Shown here: one piece after another, positions 17,627 through 27,847 of the stretch
How positions within the stretch are numbered: the stretch's first letter is position 1
How the letters are laid out: every line of letters starts with the position of its first letter
From: Prochlorococcus sp. AG-388-D03
GTDB taxonomy: Bacteria; Cyanobacteriota; Cyanobacteriia; PCC-6307; Cyanobiaceae
NCBI GenBank assembly: GCA_003279875.1
Contig: QCGN01000003.1
Location: 1 to 64,000 of the forward strand
DNA: 64,000 nucleotides
Direction: 5' to 3'
The notes under the pieces: model-generated
Seen by the model: the letters and a program-made list of their open reading frames with translations, nothing else
The model's database searches: none
Told to the model about the DNA's origin: nothing
Program-made: the position numbers and the translations under genes

Positions 17627-17851
17627 TTATTTTTTTAAATTTTCTAAAACAGATATTCTATTTTTTACTTCATCTAATTCATCTAAAATTCTTCTATTTT
17701 TGGTTTGATCAATAAAAGTTTCATTAACGTAATTAGTTAGGATTTCGTTAATCAAGTCAACGAGCCTTCTATTATCCTCAAGTGCAACTTTCTTGAGATT
17801 TTTTAATAAGTCTGGATTGATATTTATATTTAATTGTGTCCTGGCTGACAT
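17627..17851 (-). CDS. Ribbon-helix-helix (CopG-like) small protein
   Basis: TQLNININPDLLKNLKKVALEDNRRLVDLINEILTNYV. Confidence 0.65.
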   Translation of the reverse strand: MSARTQLNININPDLLKNLKKVALEDNRRLVDLINEILTNYVNETFIDQTKNRRILDELDEVKNRISVLENLKK

Positions 17852-18120
17852 TTAGTTATTTATACTTATTACCTATTCTATTCATTCTCTCTTCCTTAGG
17901 ACAATATAATGATTGTTAAATTTTTATAAATGATTTGGTAGTTCTCTAGCTAAATAGACATTTGAAGATTTAAATAAATTTGAATAATTGTGATAGAAAA
18001 AATTCATTAAATTAAAAAAACATTAAGTTCTTGAAAAAAAAATAATTTTGGTAGGAAACACTACATCAAAAGCAAGTTCAAATTAATTATTCTAAATCAA
18101 TAAATATGTTTTACTTTATT

Positions 18121-18249
18121 ATGGAATTCATTAAAAAGTTTATGACCGAAAAAGCTGAAAAGTTTAACGGTAAAGCTGCAATGCTTGGAATGTTTGCTCT
18201 TGTTGGGGCTTACTATTTTACTGGTCAAATTGTTCCAGGGATTTTCTAA
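18121..18249 (+). CDS. hli: High-light-inducible (Hli) protein, divergent; alternative in-frame ATG at 18106
   Basis: AEKFNGKAAMLGMFALVGAYYFTGQIVPGIF. Confidence 0.85.
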   Translation: MEFIKKFMTEKAEKFNGKAAMLGMFALVGAYYFTGQIVPGIF

Positions 18250-18280
18250 TTAAATATCTTTTTATCTAGAAAAAGTTTTG

Positions 18281-18305
18281 GGGGCTTTTTAAGCCCCTTT
18301 TTCTT
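18281..18305 (+). terminator. Rho-independent terminator after hli
   Basis: GGGGCTT-TTT-AAGCCCC-TTTTTCTTC. Confidence 0.8.
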
Positions 18306-18788
18306 CTCTAAATTTTTCAAAATTTTTAGGTTGAATTTAGTCAAATTATAAATACCTCTTAAAAAAAAGACTGAACTAATTTACTTTTTTATCTTAGTTA
18401 GGTATTAAATAAATAAATAAGTAAGTAAATAAATTAGTTTCGAGAGTGTTTAAAAAAAATTTTGGATTAAAATAAAAACGTGAAAATTTTCGAGACATTA
18501 ATTTATTATATTTAGAAGTTAAAAATTATAAAAAGTAAATAGCTATTTTAAAGAAAGTTTTAAAATTATATTCTTCTAATTAATTCTTATGTTTTGTCAA
18601 AAACAGATTAAGTTTTCTTAATTTATATTTATTGATTTCTCTTTTATGCTTATTGATACAATATTAATCATTTTCTATTTTAAAATGGTGAACAGAAGCT
18701 GATTATACATTCCAAAGAGAAGTATAAAAAGAAAGCCACAGACAAATAGAAAATATATTTAAAATGAGAAAAAATTTTGTTTTTAACT

Positions 18789-18932
18789 ATGAACGTTTAT
18801 GTATTTTGGATATTGTTCTTCGGTTTATGGGGAATTGTCCCTTTGATGATTATAAAAGGTAGAACAGATGACAAAACAAAGGTTAAAACAGTTCCAGAAG
18901 TTAAAGCCAAGAAAAAAGGCTGGTTTAACTAA
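18789..18932 (+). CDS. TM microprotein, 47 aa
   Basis: MNVYVFWILFFGLWGIVPLMIIKGRTDDKTKVKTVPEVKAKKKGWFN. Confidence 0.55.
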   Translation: MNVYVFWILFFGLWGIVPLMIIKGRTDDKTKVKTVPEVKAKKKGWFN

Positions 18933-19039
18933 GCAAGTATTTTACTTTAAATTTATTAAACCTACAAAAATGATTGAGAATTAAAAAGCCATTGAAAACT
19001 TTGCTTCTAATTTAATTTAATAAATAAATGTTAAATATT

Positions 19040-19672
19040 CTATGAGTTTGCTAGGCGTGAAATATATTCCTCAAAATTCCCAGCATTTATCCAACCAGTT
19101 GCAATAGTTTTTGTCTCTGTATTGCTTACTCGCCCTCGATGAATATGAGATATACCTGCGGGAAAGATAATAAGTTTTCCCCTCTCAGCTATTTCATGAT
19201 AATTCTGCCAATGAAATTCAGTACCACCTGAAGTAACGTTATTACAATATAGAATCCAGGCTAAGACTCTATTTACTGGCTCTGTAGCTTCATTACTAAT
19301 AGTCCAATCACAATGCCATTTCTTAAATCCCTCTCCTGGCGCGTATCGTTGTAAATTAAATATTGGGTTAACAAATAAAGATTTTTCTGGGCAGCATTCT
19401 TTAATCATTGGGTGATCTTCTAGATATTTTTTTAGTCCGGCATTAACTCCTCTAATTATTACTTCAGAGATTGCAAAAGCTTCTGGGTCCGATCGATCTA
19501 TCGAGACAAGACTAATATCTGTAGAAACTTTATAAGGATAAGGATTTAAAGAGGTATTTTGTCCAAAAACGATACCATTAGTATGTAAGTCTTGGCGTCG
19601 ATTAAAGAAAGAAATCACGCCGTCAGCTACTGCTTCGAATCCTGCATTCTTATATTCCCCAATTAATTCCAT
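19040..19672 (-). CDS. 2OG-Fe(II) oxygenase-like (prolyl 4-hydroxylase-type) protein
   Basis: FKKWHCDW (HxD) ... FPAGISHIHRGRVSNTETKTIATGW. Confidence 0.7.
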   Translation of the reverse strand: MELIGEYKNAGFEAVADGVISFFNRRQDLHTNGIVFGQNTSLNPYPYKVSTDISLVSIDRSDPEAFAISEVIIRGVNAGLKKYLEDHPMIKECCPEKSLFVNPIFNLQRYAPGEGFKKWHCDWTISNEATEPVNRVLAWILYCNNVTSGGTEFHWQNYHEIAERGKLIIFPAGISHIHRGRVSNTETKTIATGWINAGNFEEYISRLANS

Positions 19673-19791
19673 AAAAAAAGATTAGTCTTCAAAAGTATAA
19701 ATAATCCTTATATCATATCTTTAAGGTAACCATTTATTTTTATAGGATATTTAATTAAAGAAATTAAAACCTCTTAAAAATATCGATTCAT

Positions 19792-20076
19792 TTAATCTGA
19801 TAACCAACTTGTTATTTTTGTAGTGCTATAAATATGTCCTCCGGCTTCTATATTATTTATTGTTTCTGGATCTGAAAATATATGTTTAGCTACTCCTTCT
19901 TCCGCTTGATGAATAACAATAACTTCTTGGGGATCAGTTAAGCCTCTTCCTCGATAAAGCGGAGTTATTCCCGCACTTTTATGAAATTCATCTATCTCTT
20001 TACTATCGAACATCTTAGCCCACTCCTCAAATGTATTAGAAATTTTAAAGGTGAAAACACTAGTTTCAATAGTCAT
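19792..20076 (-). CDS. DUF3764-like protein
   Basis: FTFKISNTFEEWAKMFDSKEIDEFHKSAGITPLYRGRGLTDPQEVIVIHQAEEG. Confidence 0.6.
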   Translation of the reverse strand: MTIETSVFTFKISNTFEEWAKMFDSKEIDEFHKSAGITPLYRGRGLTDPQEVIVIHQAEEGVAKHIFSDPETINNIEAGGHIYSTTKITSWLSD

Positions 20077-20188
20077 ACAGATAATAAGCTACGTAATAAT
20101 ATTTTACTTCGATTGTCAATCAATTTAAAGTATTTTGATTACTTGTATATTTAAGTTATTTTTATATTAATAGGCGCTCTTTTATAAG

Positions 20189-21916
20189 TTGTTTATTTTG
20201 ACTAAATTAAAAACTTTATTGGATGATAAAGAAAAAATAATTACTTCATTATTTATTTTTTTAGTTTTAATATCTCATTCAATTATATCCTTGTTTCATT
20301 TTCACGAATGTGATTCAAGTGATGTGTATAAATACTTGACTGATGCATCAATATTTTCAAAAGGCCATTTTATTGGACATATATGGAAAACTGGCTCAAT
20401 TTTTACACCTCTTAGAATTTTATTTGCTTTAACTGTTTCAATTATTCCATTTGATTTTATAACATCCTTAATATTATTACCTTTAAAAATGACATATCCT
20501 CCTTTAGAGGGTTTTCTTTATGGACTATATTTGCCAGATCGATTTGGATTATTTTTTGAATATGCTTCATTTGTAAATATAACTTTTTTTATTTCAGTAT
20601 TACTGATTTTTTATCAATCACTTAAATTTGTTGGTGTTTCAAAATACATCTCATTTCTTTGCTCGTTTGGGATGCTCAGTTTTTATTCAATAAATTCATA
20701 CACCTATCATTTAGGAAGTACTATTTGGTTTATATCAGGTTCATTGATATCTATTTCTTCAACAATATTTTTTCATAATAAGGCCTCAAAATATGGATTC
20801 GGTCTTGCTTTATTAACTAGCTATCCTTCTATCGTGCATTTTCTTAGTCATAATATTTATCTTTATATAAAGAGGGTCTTTACAAAAAAATTAATTTCAA
20901 AAAATAAGAAAAAAAATATATTAATTAATAAATTATTTTTGGTAATTAGTTCTAATAAGATTGGCTTTTTAACATTCTTATTTATAATCTTGTTTTTCTT
21001 CCCTTTTAATAGCGGAAATCGAATTGATTTTGACTTTAGAGGTTTTTTGACTCCGTTTGCTTTTTTCCCTCAGTATTCAAGAATCAGTATTTTTACAATA
21101 GTTACTTCAATCATATTATTTTTCCTATGTTTCTTCACTATATATAGAAGATTGGTAAATAATATAAAGATTTCGATGCCTTATAAAAACTCTAAATCAT
21201 TAAAATTCGCTATTGATATTTCTATAATAAATTTAATTTTTATAACTCTATTAATATGTATTGGGCAGTTGTCTTTTGGTTTAACTAGACATTCTCTATT
21301 TATAACACCATATATTTTTTTCTTAGTTGCAGTTGCTTTGCAATTAATTTATTCAGATTTGAAAATTATTTTTTATAGATTATTTCTAATTAAAAAAATG
21401 TTAAGTATTTCTTTAATTACATTTTTAATGATCTTATCAATTTATTCCTCTTATTTTCGTTTTGATCCACTTAAAACTAATGAAATTCCATTAAATATTA
21501 GAGAATTTGTTGCTAAAAATAATACTAATACCTTATCTTTAGTCGATTGTGATACCCATTATTTATATAATGATTTTTCAGAGATAAGGGCTACATATAA
21601 TAAAAAAGATCCTCAAACTTACGTTCCTATCGATTTTATCGGCACAAGATTATTAGTTACCCAAAGTATTAAAGAAATAGAAAACTTTTCATTAGATTTA
21701 AAGAAGGGCGATGAGCTCATAACTAAATATAAAGATGTTAAAATCACACTTGTTGAAGAACCTTTCTTTAAAGAAAACAATATATTTTTTGATTCTATGA
21801 ACTTTGATAAAAATTCTTTTCTATATGCTCAAAGGGATAATTTATTTAGTAGATCTAATAGTATTTATATTTTTCCAATAAAAGTTGTTCCTTCTAGTAA
21901 AAAATTATTATCTTGA
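20189..21916 (+). CDS. Polytopic membrane protein, hypothetical
   Basis: 575-aa ORF (TTG start), many TM segments; overlaps next CDS by 4 nt. Confidence 0.7.
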   Translation: MFILTKLKTLLDDKEKIITSLFIFLVLISHSIISLFHFHECDSSDVYKYLTDASIFSKGHFIGHIWKTGSIFTPLRILFALTVSIIPFDFITSLILLPLKMTYPPLEGFLYGLYLPDRFGLFFEYASFVNITFFISVLLIFYQSLKFVGVSKYISFLCSFGMLSFYSINSYTYHLGSTIWFISGSLISISSTIFFHNKASKYGFGLALLTSYPSIVHFLSHNIYLYIKRVFTKKLISKNKKKNILINKLFLVISSNKIGFLTFLFIILFFFPFNSGNRIDFDFRGFLTPFAFFPQYSRISIFTIVTSIILFFLCFFTIYRRLVNNIKISMPYKNSKSLKFAIDISIINLIFITLLICIGQLSFGLTRHSLFITPYIFFLVAVALQLIYSDLKIIFYRLFLIKKMLSISLITFLMILSIYSSYFRFDPLKTNEIPLNIREFVAKNNTNTLSLVDCDTHYLYNDFSEIRATYNKKDPQTYVPIDFIGTRLLVTQSIKEIENFSLDLKKGDELITKYKDVKITLVEEPFFKENNIFFDSMNFDKNSFLYAQRDNLFSRSNSIYIFPIKVVPSSKKLLS

Positions 21917-23100
21917 GAAATCAAAGATTACATTATCAGATGCCTTCAATTTTTAGAAATATCACACTAATAGATAAGTGGATAATATCGAAATTAATAC
22001 CAATATTATTTTTTGCAATTTCTGCATTTACCATTGTATCTCTCTCTGTAGGAGTAATGTTCGATCTTATAAGAAAAATTGTTGAGTATGGACTGCCTCC
22101 CTTAATAGCTTTAAAAGTTTTTGTTTTAAGTCTGCCTGGATTCTTGGTTATTGCATTTCCTATGTCAGTTTTACTTTCCTGTTTACTAACATATGGTAAT
22201 CTTTCCTCAAATTCAGAAATATTGGCTCTAAAAAGTCTGGGAATTAATAATTATCGAATAGTTTTACCTTCTTTGCTTCTTGCTGTTTTTATGACATTTC
22301 TTACATTTACTTTTAGCGATAATTTAGTGCCGATTTCAAATCGTGTGGCTGCTGATTTATTGCAGAATAGTTTAGGGAAATCAATGAGAACAGAGAAAGG
22401 AAGATATAATATTTCTTTCTCGAAATATGGATCAATCATAGATAGTAACACTAATAAACCTATTGATGGAGGATCTCATTTGACTCATATTTTTTATGCA
22501 CGAAGATTCTTAAAGAAGATTATGTACGATGTGACAGTTATTGATTTTTCAAAAAAAGGAACAAAAATATTAATAACTGCTAATAATGGTTCATTTGATG
22601 ATGAATTAAGTAGTTGGAAATTTAATAATGGAAAGATAATGGCTACTGAGGATGAGGGTTCAGTCTCAACAATTATATTTGATAAATATATTTATCCATT
22701 GGATAATGGTCCATCTAAATTAGCTGAAATCCCTCGTGATGCTAACAATATGACAATATCTGAAGCGAGAAAAGCTCAGAAAATGTATGAGATGTCTGGA
22801 AATTTAAAAGAATCTAGAAAGATGAAAGTAAGAATTTATGAAAAAATGACATTACCTATGTCTTGCATAGTTTTTTCTTTGATTGGCAGTACCCTTGGAA
22901 TTAAGCAAAATATTAGGTCTTCAAAAAGTCAAGGCTTTGGAATTAGTATCATACTTATTTTCTTATATTATCTAACTTGTTTTGTGTTTAGTTCGATGGG
23001 GGTAATTGGGATACTAACTCCATTTTTTGCTGCTTGGATACCTGTTCTTATGTTTTTAAGTTTTGGAAGCTTCTTATTATGGAGATCTAATCGAATTTAG
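21913..23100 (+). CDS. LptF/LptG (YjgP/YjgQ) family permease
   Basis: FDLIRKIVEYGLPPLIALKVFVLSLPGFLVIAFPMSVLLSCLLTYGNLSSNSEILALKSLGIN. Confidence 0.85.
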   Translation: MRNQRLHYQMPSIFRNITLIDKWIISKLIPILFFAISAFTIVSLSVGVMFDLIRKIVEYGLPPLIALKVFVLSLPGFLVIAFPMSVLLSCLLTYGNLSSNSEILALKSLGINNYRIVLPSLLLAVFMTFLTFTFSDNLVPISNRVAADLLQNSLGKSMRTEKGRYNISFSKYGSIIDSNTNKPIDGGSHLTHIFYARRFLKKIMYDVTVIDFSKKGTKILITANNGSFDDELSSWKFNNGKIMATEDEGSVSTIIFDKYIYPLDNGPSKLAEIPRDANNMTISEARKAQKMYEMSGNLKESRKMKVRIYEKMTLPMSCIVFSLIGSTLGIKQNIRSSKSQGFGISIILIFLYYLTCFVFSSMGVIGILTPFFAAWIPVLMFLSFGSFLLWRSNRI

Positions 23101-23225
23101 TTAGATAGTAATATTTGAAAATAATATTTTTCTAATTTATTTTAAGTTCTTTTCAAATAAAAAAAGCTGTACAATTATTTCGAAATAAAATATTAAGCTT
23201 AAAGTTTTGGAATTTTAATTTATTC

Positions 23226-23327
23226 TTACCTAACTTTTTTATTATTTCGATAGATCTTATTCTCTCGATTAAAAAGCAATAGAATAGCAATAATACAGAA
23301 AGGGATAAGGACGAAATCTAAGGACAT
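23226..23327 (-). CDS. TM microprotein, 33 aa
   Basis: MSLDFVLIPFCIIAILLLFNRENKIYRNNKKVR. Confidence 0.35.
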   Translation of the reverse strand: MSLDFVLIPFCIIAILLLFNRENKIYRNNKKVR

Positions 23328-23540
23328 TCTAAATTTAATCTATATCCTTTTTTTAGCAAAATTATTTTATTTTGACAGATAAATTCCTAAAAAAGTATTT
23401 ATCAAGTACTTATTCAAATTTCTCTATTTTCCCAAGGTAATAAATAATCAATCACCCAGCAGGAGTTTATTGTTATTTAAATTAAAAAAACAATAAATTT
23501 ATTTTGCCATAAAATAAGTAAATAGTTTTAAAACTATAAA

Positions 23541-23570
23541 GAGTTTGCTTGTATCCCTACGAGCAAACTC
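23541..23570 (-). ncRNA. Hairpin with conserved GTAGGGATACA loop, copy A
   Basis: GAGTTTGCTCGTAGGGATACAAGCAAACTC on minus strand. Confidence 0.5.
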
Positions 23571-23887
23571 TCATGACGATTTAGTTAAATTCAGATTTGA
23601 TCGATTTTAACCAGCTAAGCACTTCCTAGATGCCTTATTATTATAATAGTGAGTATATTTACTTAGTGCGAGTGTAGGTGCTTATGCTTTCTTCAAGTGC
23701 TTCTGACTTTAATCGTTTTGGCTATATCGAAAAGTTCATAAATTTCCATGGACATCATAGAAAGAGCGCTAGATCCACATATGTGACACATATTTGCCAA
23801 TGCATTGATTAATGATTAAGAGTTGGCCTATTAGCTTTACATTTTTTAATACTTATGTTACATTAGTTAACAATTATAAATCTAGTA

Positions 23888-24094
23888 ATGGCGAATTCAC
23901 AAGTAACAACAGAATCAGGTGGAAGACAGAACATGTTCCCAGCCGAAACTCGTCCATATATTGATGAGTCAGTTTCATATGACGGTTATCCTCAAAATGC
24001 AGAGAAAGTTAACGGTCGTTGGGCAATGATAGGTTTTGTTGCATTGCTTGGTGCTTATGTAACAACAGGTCAGATTATTCCAGGTATTTTTTAA
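23888..24094 (+). CDS. hli: High-light-inducible (Hli) protein with N-terminal extension
   Basis: AEKVNGRWAMIGFVALLGAYVTTGQIIPGIF. Confidence 0.95.
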   Translation: MANSQVTTESGGRQNMFPAETRPYIDESVSYDGYPQNAEKVNGRWAMIGFVALLGAYVTTGQIIPGIF

Positions 24095-24222
24095 TTACCA
24101 TAACCATACTAGCTGACTTTCTCCTTTTATAAGTGAGTTACCTTATTATCTAAATTGAAGTAAAAAAAACATTCCAAATCTAATTAAATCATGATCTATC
24201 AAAAAGTGATAATTAGTTAGAT

Positions 24223-24351
24223 TTAAACCAAGTTAGAAAAAAATAAATACCAAACAAACGCTGTAGCATTTAGACAGAACATTGCTCCAAAGAAAATAAA
24301 TGAAAATTTTTTTCCTATAAATGCTGTTTCAGGTTCAAGTTTTACTCTCAT
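24223..24351 (-). CDS. TM microprotein, 42 aa
   Basis: MRVKLEPETAFIGKKFSFIFFGAMFCLNATAFVWYLFFSNLV. Confidence 0.5.
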   Translation of the reverse strand: MRVKLEPETAFIGKKFSFIFFGAMFCLNATAFVWYLFFSNLV

Positions 24352-24778
24352 TTTATAATTTGATTTTTAATTAAAAATAGCATCTTTTTCAATGGAATTT
24401 ATTTTTTGGGATATTACTAAAACTTGTTAAGTCTTTAACTTTAAAGTTTAGATTATAAATAAGAGCCACAATATGATTTGAAGAATGTCTTATTACTCCA
24501 AGTTAGTCGAATTATTTTTTGTTTTTTGTAAGTTCATTAGAGATTAGTTTCATATTTTCTAATATTTAGTAATTAAAAGTTATTAGTTTCAAAAATTTAG
24601 ATGGAAGTAATTTTATACTAAAATCAAAGTCAAAATTTATTAAAAAAAATAATATTAATTAGTTTTTCTTATGTAAAATTTTATGATTATTATTCAATAT
24701 GTTGCTTTCTATTTTAGGTTTTATGATTTTAAACAAATTTATGCTTAAATATTTTAATATTTTTAATCCCTAGGATGT

Positions 24779-24901
24779 ATGGCTTATTCTGAAACTAAAG
24801 TTATTATTGGAGGCCTAGCTCATATTCCAGTAATCATTTTTCTTTTTAATTTCATTCAAAAGAAATTTGAAGTTAGATCTCAATCTAATTCTGCAAGCTA
24901 A
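24779..24901 (+). CDS. TM microprotein, 40 aa
   Basis: MAYSETKVIIGGLAHIPVIIFLFNFIQKKFEVRSQSNSAS. Confidence 0.5.
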   Translation: MAYSETKVIIGGLAHIPVIIFLFNFIQKKFEVRSQSNSAS

Positions 24902-25129
24902 AGCTTTTTAATTCAAAACAAATGGTAAATGTTAATGACTTAAATCTTTATGGGCTAATTGATTAATAACTTTATCTAACCATTCGGTATTCGTTTCAAC
25001 TTTTTTTTGCTTGGAATTTTTTTTTCTTGTAGTCATAAATCTTCCTCAAATAAAAATTAAATTTAACTTAAGATGGATCTATTAAAAATCAATCCATAAA
25101 ATTTACAATTTCATGTAAAAAAAGTAAAT

Positions 25130-25279
25130 TTAGTCGCAATATAAAAGACATTCTTTTTTAGAGGGATGATCTTTGCATTCTTCTTCCCAATAATCTTTAA
25201 TAGGGACATTTGATTTTAAATCATCTCCTAATTGATTTGTTTTTTTTTGATGAATGTTGAAAGTGTCATTTAATGCCAT
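25130..25279 (-). CDS. Cys-containing microprotein (CX8CX3C)
   Basis: MALNDTFNIHQKKTNQLGDDLKSNVPIKDYWEEECKDHPSKKECLLYCD. Confidence 0.55.
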   Translation of the reverse strand: MALNDTFNIHQKKTNQLGDDLKSNVPIKDYWEEECKDHPSKKECLLYCD

Positions 25280-25493
25280 GATTAATACCTTTTTAATAAT
25301 GAAATTATGTAAGTTCTTCTGATTTTTTATTTCAGAAGAGAAATGCTAAATTGCATAGAATAAACTTGGCTATCATTTAGTTTTCTTGATTTAGTCCTAG
25401 GTAATAAAAAAAAGAATTAACTAAAGAAGTTATTATATTTTTTGATTAAATGTGTTTTATGGATTTCCATAAGACATAATTTAATCTTCTTTT

Positions 25494-25595
25494 TTAATAC
25501 TGTTGTTTGTACCCTTTCTTTGTTTGAGTAAGTCTAGCTCCAAGATATGTTAATAAAATCAGCCAGAATAGAATCTCCAATCCGAGGTTGGTCAT
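25494..25595 (-). CDS. TM microprotein MTNLGLEILFWLILLTYLGARLTQTKKGYKQQY
   Basis: SD GGAGGGAAATCAGATG; paralog of 11467-11628. Confidence 0.6.
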   Translation of the reverse strand: MTNLGLEILFWLILLTYLGARLTQTKKGYKQQY

Positions 25596-26316
25596 CTGAT
25601 TTCCCTCCAATTATTTGCTTAAATTTTAATATGCTTTTTATTATTCCGATAGAGTTTTTATACTGATTAAAAAATAATTTAATTTGATAGTGATTTATCA
25701 ATAAATAAGTTCATCCTATTTATATCCCGACTCATGAATTCCCATAGTAAAGGGATTTACATTTTTGAAAGTATTATGAATCTATTATTTACTTATTACT
25801 CATTAAAGCAAAAATTAAACGAGTTAAAAGGCCATGTAAAGCTATAATTATAGAAACCAAAATGGGGAGTTTATAAACTATAAATATTTAGTTTTTTGAA
25901 AAAAGACATAAAGAAAAAAATAAAATTTAAATAAAATTTGCTTTTCTTATATTTAGCATAATCTTTTCATATCCCGTTTTCATCATCACCAAAAGGGTTA
26001 TATCTAATATCCCAAATTAGAACAACTGCAGTTGATAAAATTAGTAAAGCAAAAACTACTTGTGCTGGAGGATAAATCATATTATCGATTCGTCAGGTAC
26101 TCAATAAAGCTTGAGAAGATAAGAAGCTTAAAAATAATAAAAAATCTCACAATTCGATGAGATTTTAGGCCATAAGCTAACTTTATATTGATGGGTTCAA
26201 TATTTCTCATAAAGTAATCTGTACGAGTAACTTTAATAATAAAAAAATAAAATTTATTTTTAGGTAGTTCACTATTCCTGATTTTAAGTGACTATAGATA
26301 GCTTAATTAAGATGTT

Positions 26317-26351
26317 AAAAAACCGGGCTGTTTTAAACAGTCCGGTTTTTT
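26317..26351 (-). terminator. Strong (bidirectional-looking) terminator downstream of hli pair
   Basis: AAAAAACCGGGCTGTTTTAAACAGTCCGGTTTTTT. Confidence 0.9.
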
Positions 26352-26374
26352 GTATAAGAAATAATTGAAGCTGT

Positions 26375-26515
26375 TTAAATGAAACCAGGAATAATTTGAC
26401 CTGTTGTTAGGTAAGCTCCAACTAAAGCAACAAAACCCATCATTGCGAATCTGCCATTTAGCTTCTCCGCTACGATCTTTTCTTTTTCTACAACCTTTGA
26501 TTCCTTATTATTCAT
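26375..26515 (-). CDS. hli: Hli protein, second gene of coupled pair
   Basis: MNNKESKVVEKEKIVAEKLNGRFAMMGFVALVGAYLTTGQIIPGFI. Confidence 0.95.
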   Translation of the reverse strand: MNNKESKVVEKEKIVAEKLNGRFAMMGFVALVGAYLTTGQIIPGFI

Positions 26516-26622
26516 TAGAACCAACCTGGAATGATTTGACCAGTTGTTACATAAGCACCTACAGCTGCTACGAAACCTAACATTGCTGCCCAACCATTAA
26601 AACGTTCTGCTTCAGGAGTCAT
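26515..26622 (-). CDS. hli: Hli protein, first gene of coupled pair
   Basis: MTPEAERFNGWAAMLGFVAAVGAYVTTGQIIPGWF; its stop overlaps the next start as TAATG. Confidence 0.95.
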   Translation of the reverse strand: MTPEAERFNGWAAMLGFVAAVGAYVTTGQIIPGWF

Positions 26623-26961
26623 TTTTTTTAAAGTAATTTATATAAATAAATATAACACATATATTTAATTATGTAAAGAAAATACTCTAATAACATGCAA
26701 TTAAATATAGCTCTCGACATATATGTAGCGGAAATGTAACATTTCTATTTCTCATCTTTTATACCAAAGTGTAATAGTATTATTAATTTTGTTCTTAGAA
26801 AAGTTGACCTTATACGAAAAAAAAGGCTAATAGTAATAGCACAAATATATTATTTAGGTGATGTCTAAAAAATAACTACAGTCCCCTCCTTATTTGAGAG
26901 ATATTATAAAAACAAGGAAGAATGGGTTTATATTGAAGATCCAACTTACTAAAGATCGATT

Positions 26962-27150
26962 TGTAGTCATTTTTGTATGACTTGTTCAAAATTTGATTAT
27001 TAAAGCCAAGCTAGTTGCGGTTTATTACTTTGTTGCAACTGGCATCAAAAACTTATTTGGTATGGTCAACATTTAACTCATTCATGTGAGCTTTATCAAA
27101 AAAACTTTGATATTAATAAAAAACTAAATGAACCATTTCTAGCAGCATAA
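26962..27150 (+). pseudogene. Cys/His-rich small protein interrupted by one in-frame TAA
   Basis: CSHFCMTCSKFDY*SQASCGLLLCCNWHQKLIWYGQHLTHSCELYQKNFDINKKLNEPFLAA. Confidence 0.45.
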
Positions 27151-27531
27151 TAAAAATAGATTAATTTAAAAAGGAAATTGCTAATGGATATAGGAAAGTT
27201 TAAGTTGATGATTCTTCAAATTATTAGCAGAATTTTAATTGTGTAGTAATTCATCTTGAAGATTAATATATTTATGAATCATAAAGAATTAGTTAATCAA
27301 TTCTGTTCAAATATATTTAACGAAAGTGGAAAAATAGAAAGTCTTAAATCATGGCATGGAATAAAAATTATCTAGAAAAAATGTATAATCTATAAATTAA
27401 GTAAACGCTTAAAAAAGAATTAATCATTCTTCTGATTGATATCTAAAAATAGTTTTAATTTGGCCTTTGTCCCATAGAGAAATTTTTATTAGCTATTTAT
27501 TAACCTAGATAAGGATTTAGATTTTCCAACA

Positions 27532-27657
27532 TTATCCATCTAATCTATCAGCATAATCTCTAAATATCTCGGCCATTTTGTATGCTGGAATTTCTTCTTG
27601 AAATTCTCTACATAATTCAAAAAATTTATCCAAAAATTCTTTTGTTGGAGAAGACAT
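27532..27657 (-). CDS. Small protein, 41 aa
   Basis: MSSPTKEFLDKFFELCREFQEEIPAYKMAEIFRDYADRLDG. Confidence 0.5.
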   Translation of the reverse strand: MSSPTKEFLDKFFELCREFQEEIPAYKMAEIFRDYADRLDG

Positions 27658-27712
27658 AAAGAAAGATACCTATTGCTAATAAGTTTAGATTAAAAATTAA
27701 TCAAAGTCTATA

Positions 27713-27847
27713 TTATAACTTAGACTTTTCATCAAACTTAGTTTGTAGTTTTGCCGCTTTATGCAACAAACCTACAGCTTCCTTTCTTCCAGTTGCAATT
27801 GCGGCTTGATGCAATAAATCTGCATATTTTTTATTAAGTTTTTTCAT
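27713..27847 (-). CDS. Small basic protein, 44 aa
   Basis: MKKLNKKYADLLHQAAIATGRKEAVGLLHKAAKLQTKFDEKSKL. Confidence 0.55.
   Translation of the reverse strand: MKKLNKKYADLLHQAAIATGRKEAVGLLHKAAKLQTKFDEKSKL

Noticed and set aside
18400-18435. TAAATAAATAAATAAGTAAGTAAATAAAT tetranucleotide tract
   Set aside because: Low-complexity AT sequence with no associated structure or gene; no evidence of phase variation.
26516-26593. N-terminal part of the 72-aa ORF (MGSNVRFRSSCRCLCNNWSNHSRL)
   Set aside because: Out-of-frame translation of the upstream hli gene; the true gene starts at the TAATG junction.
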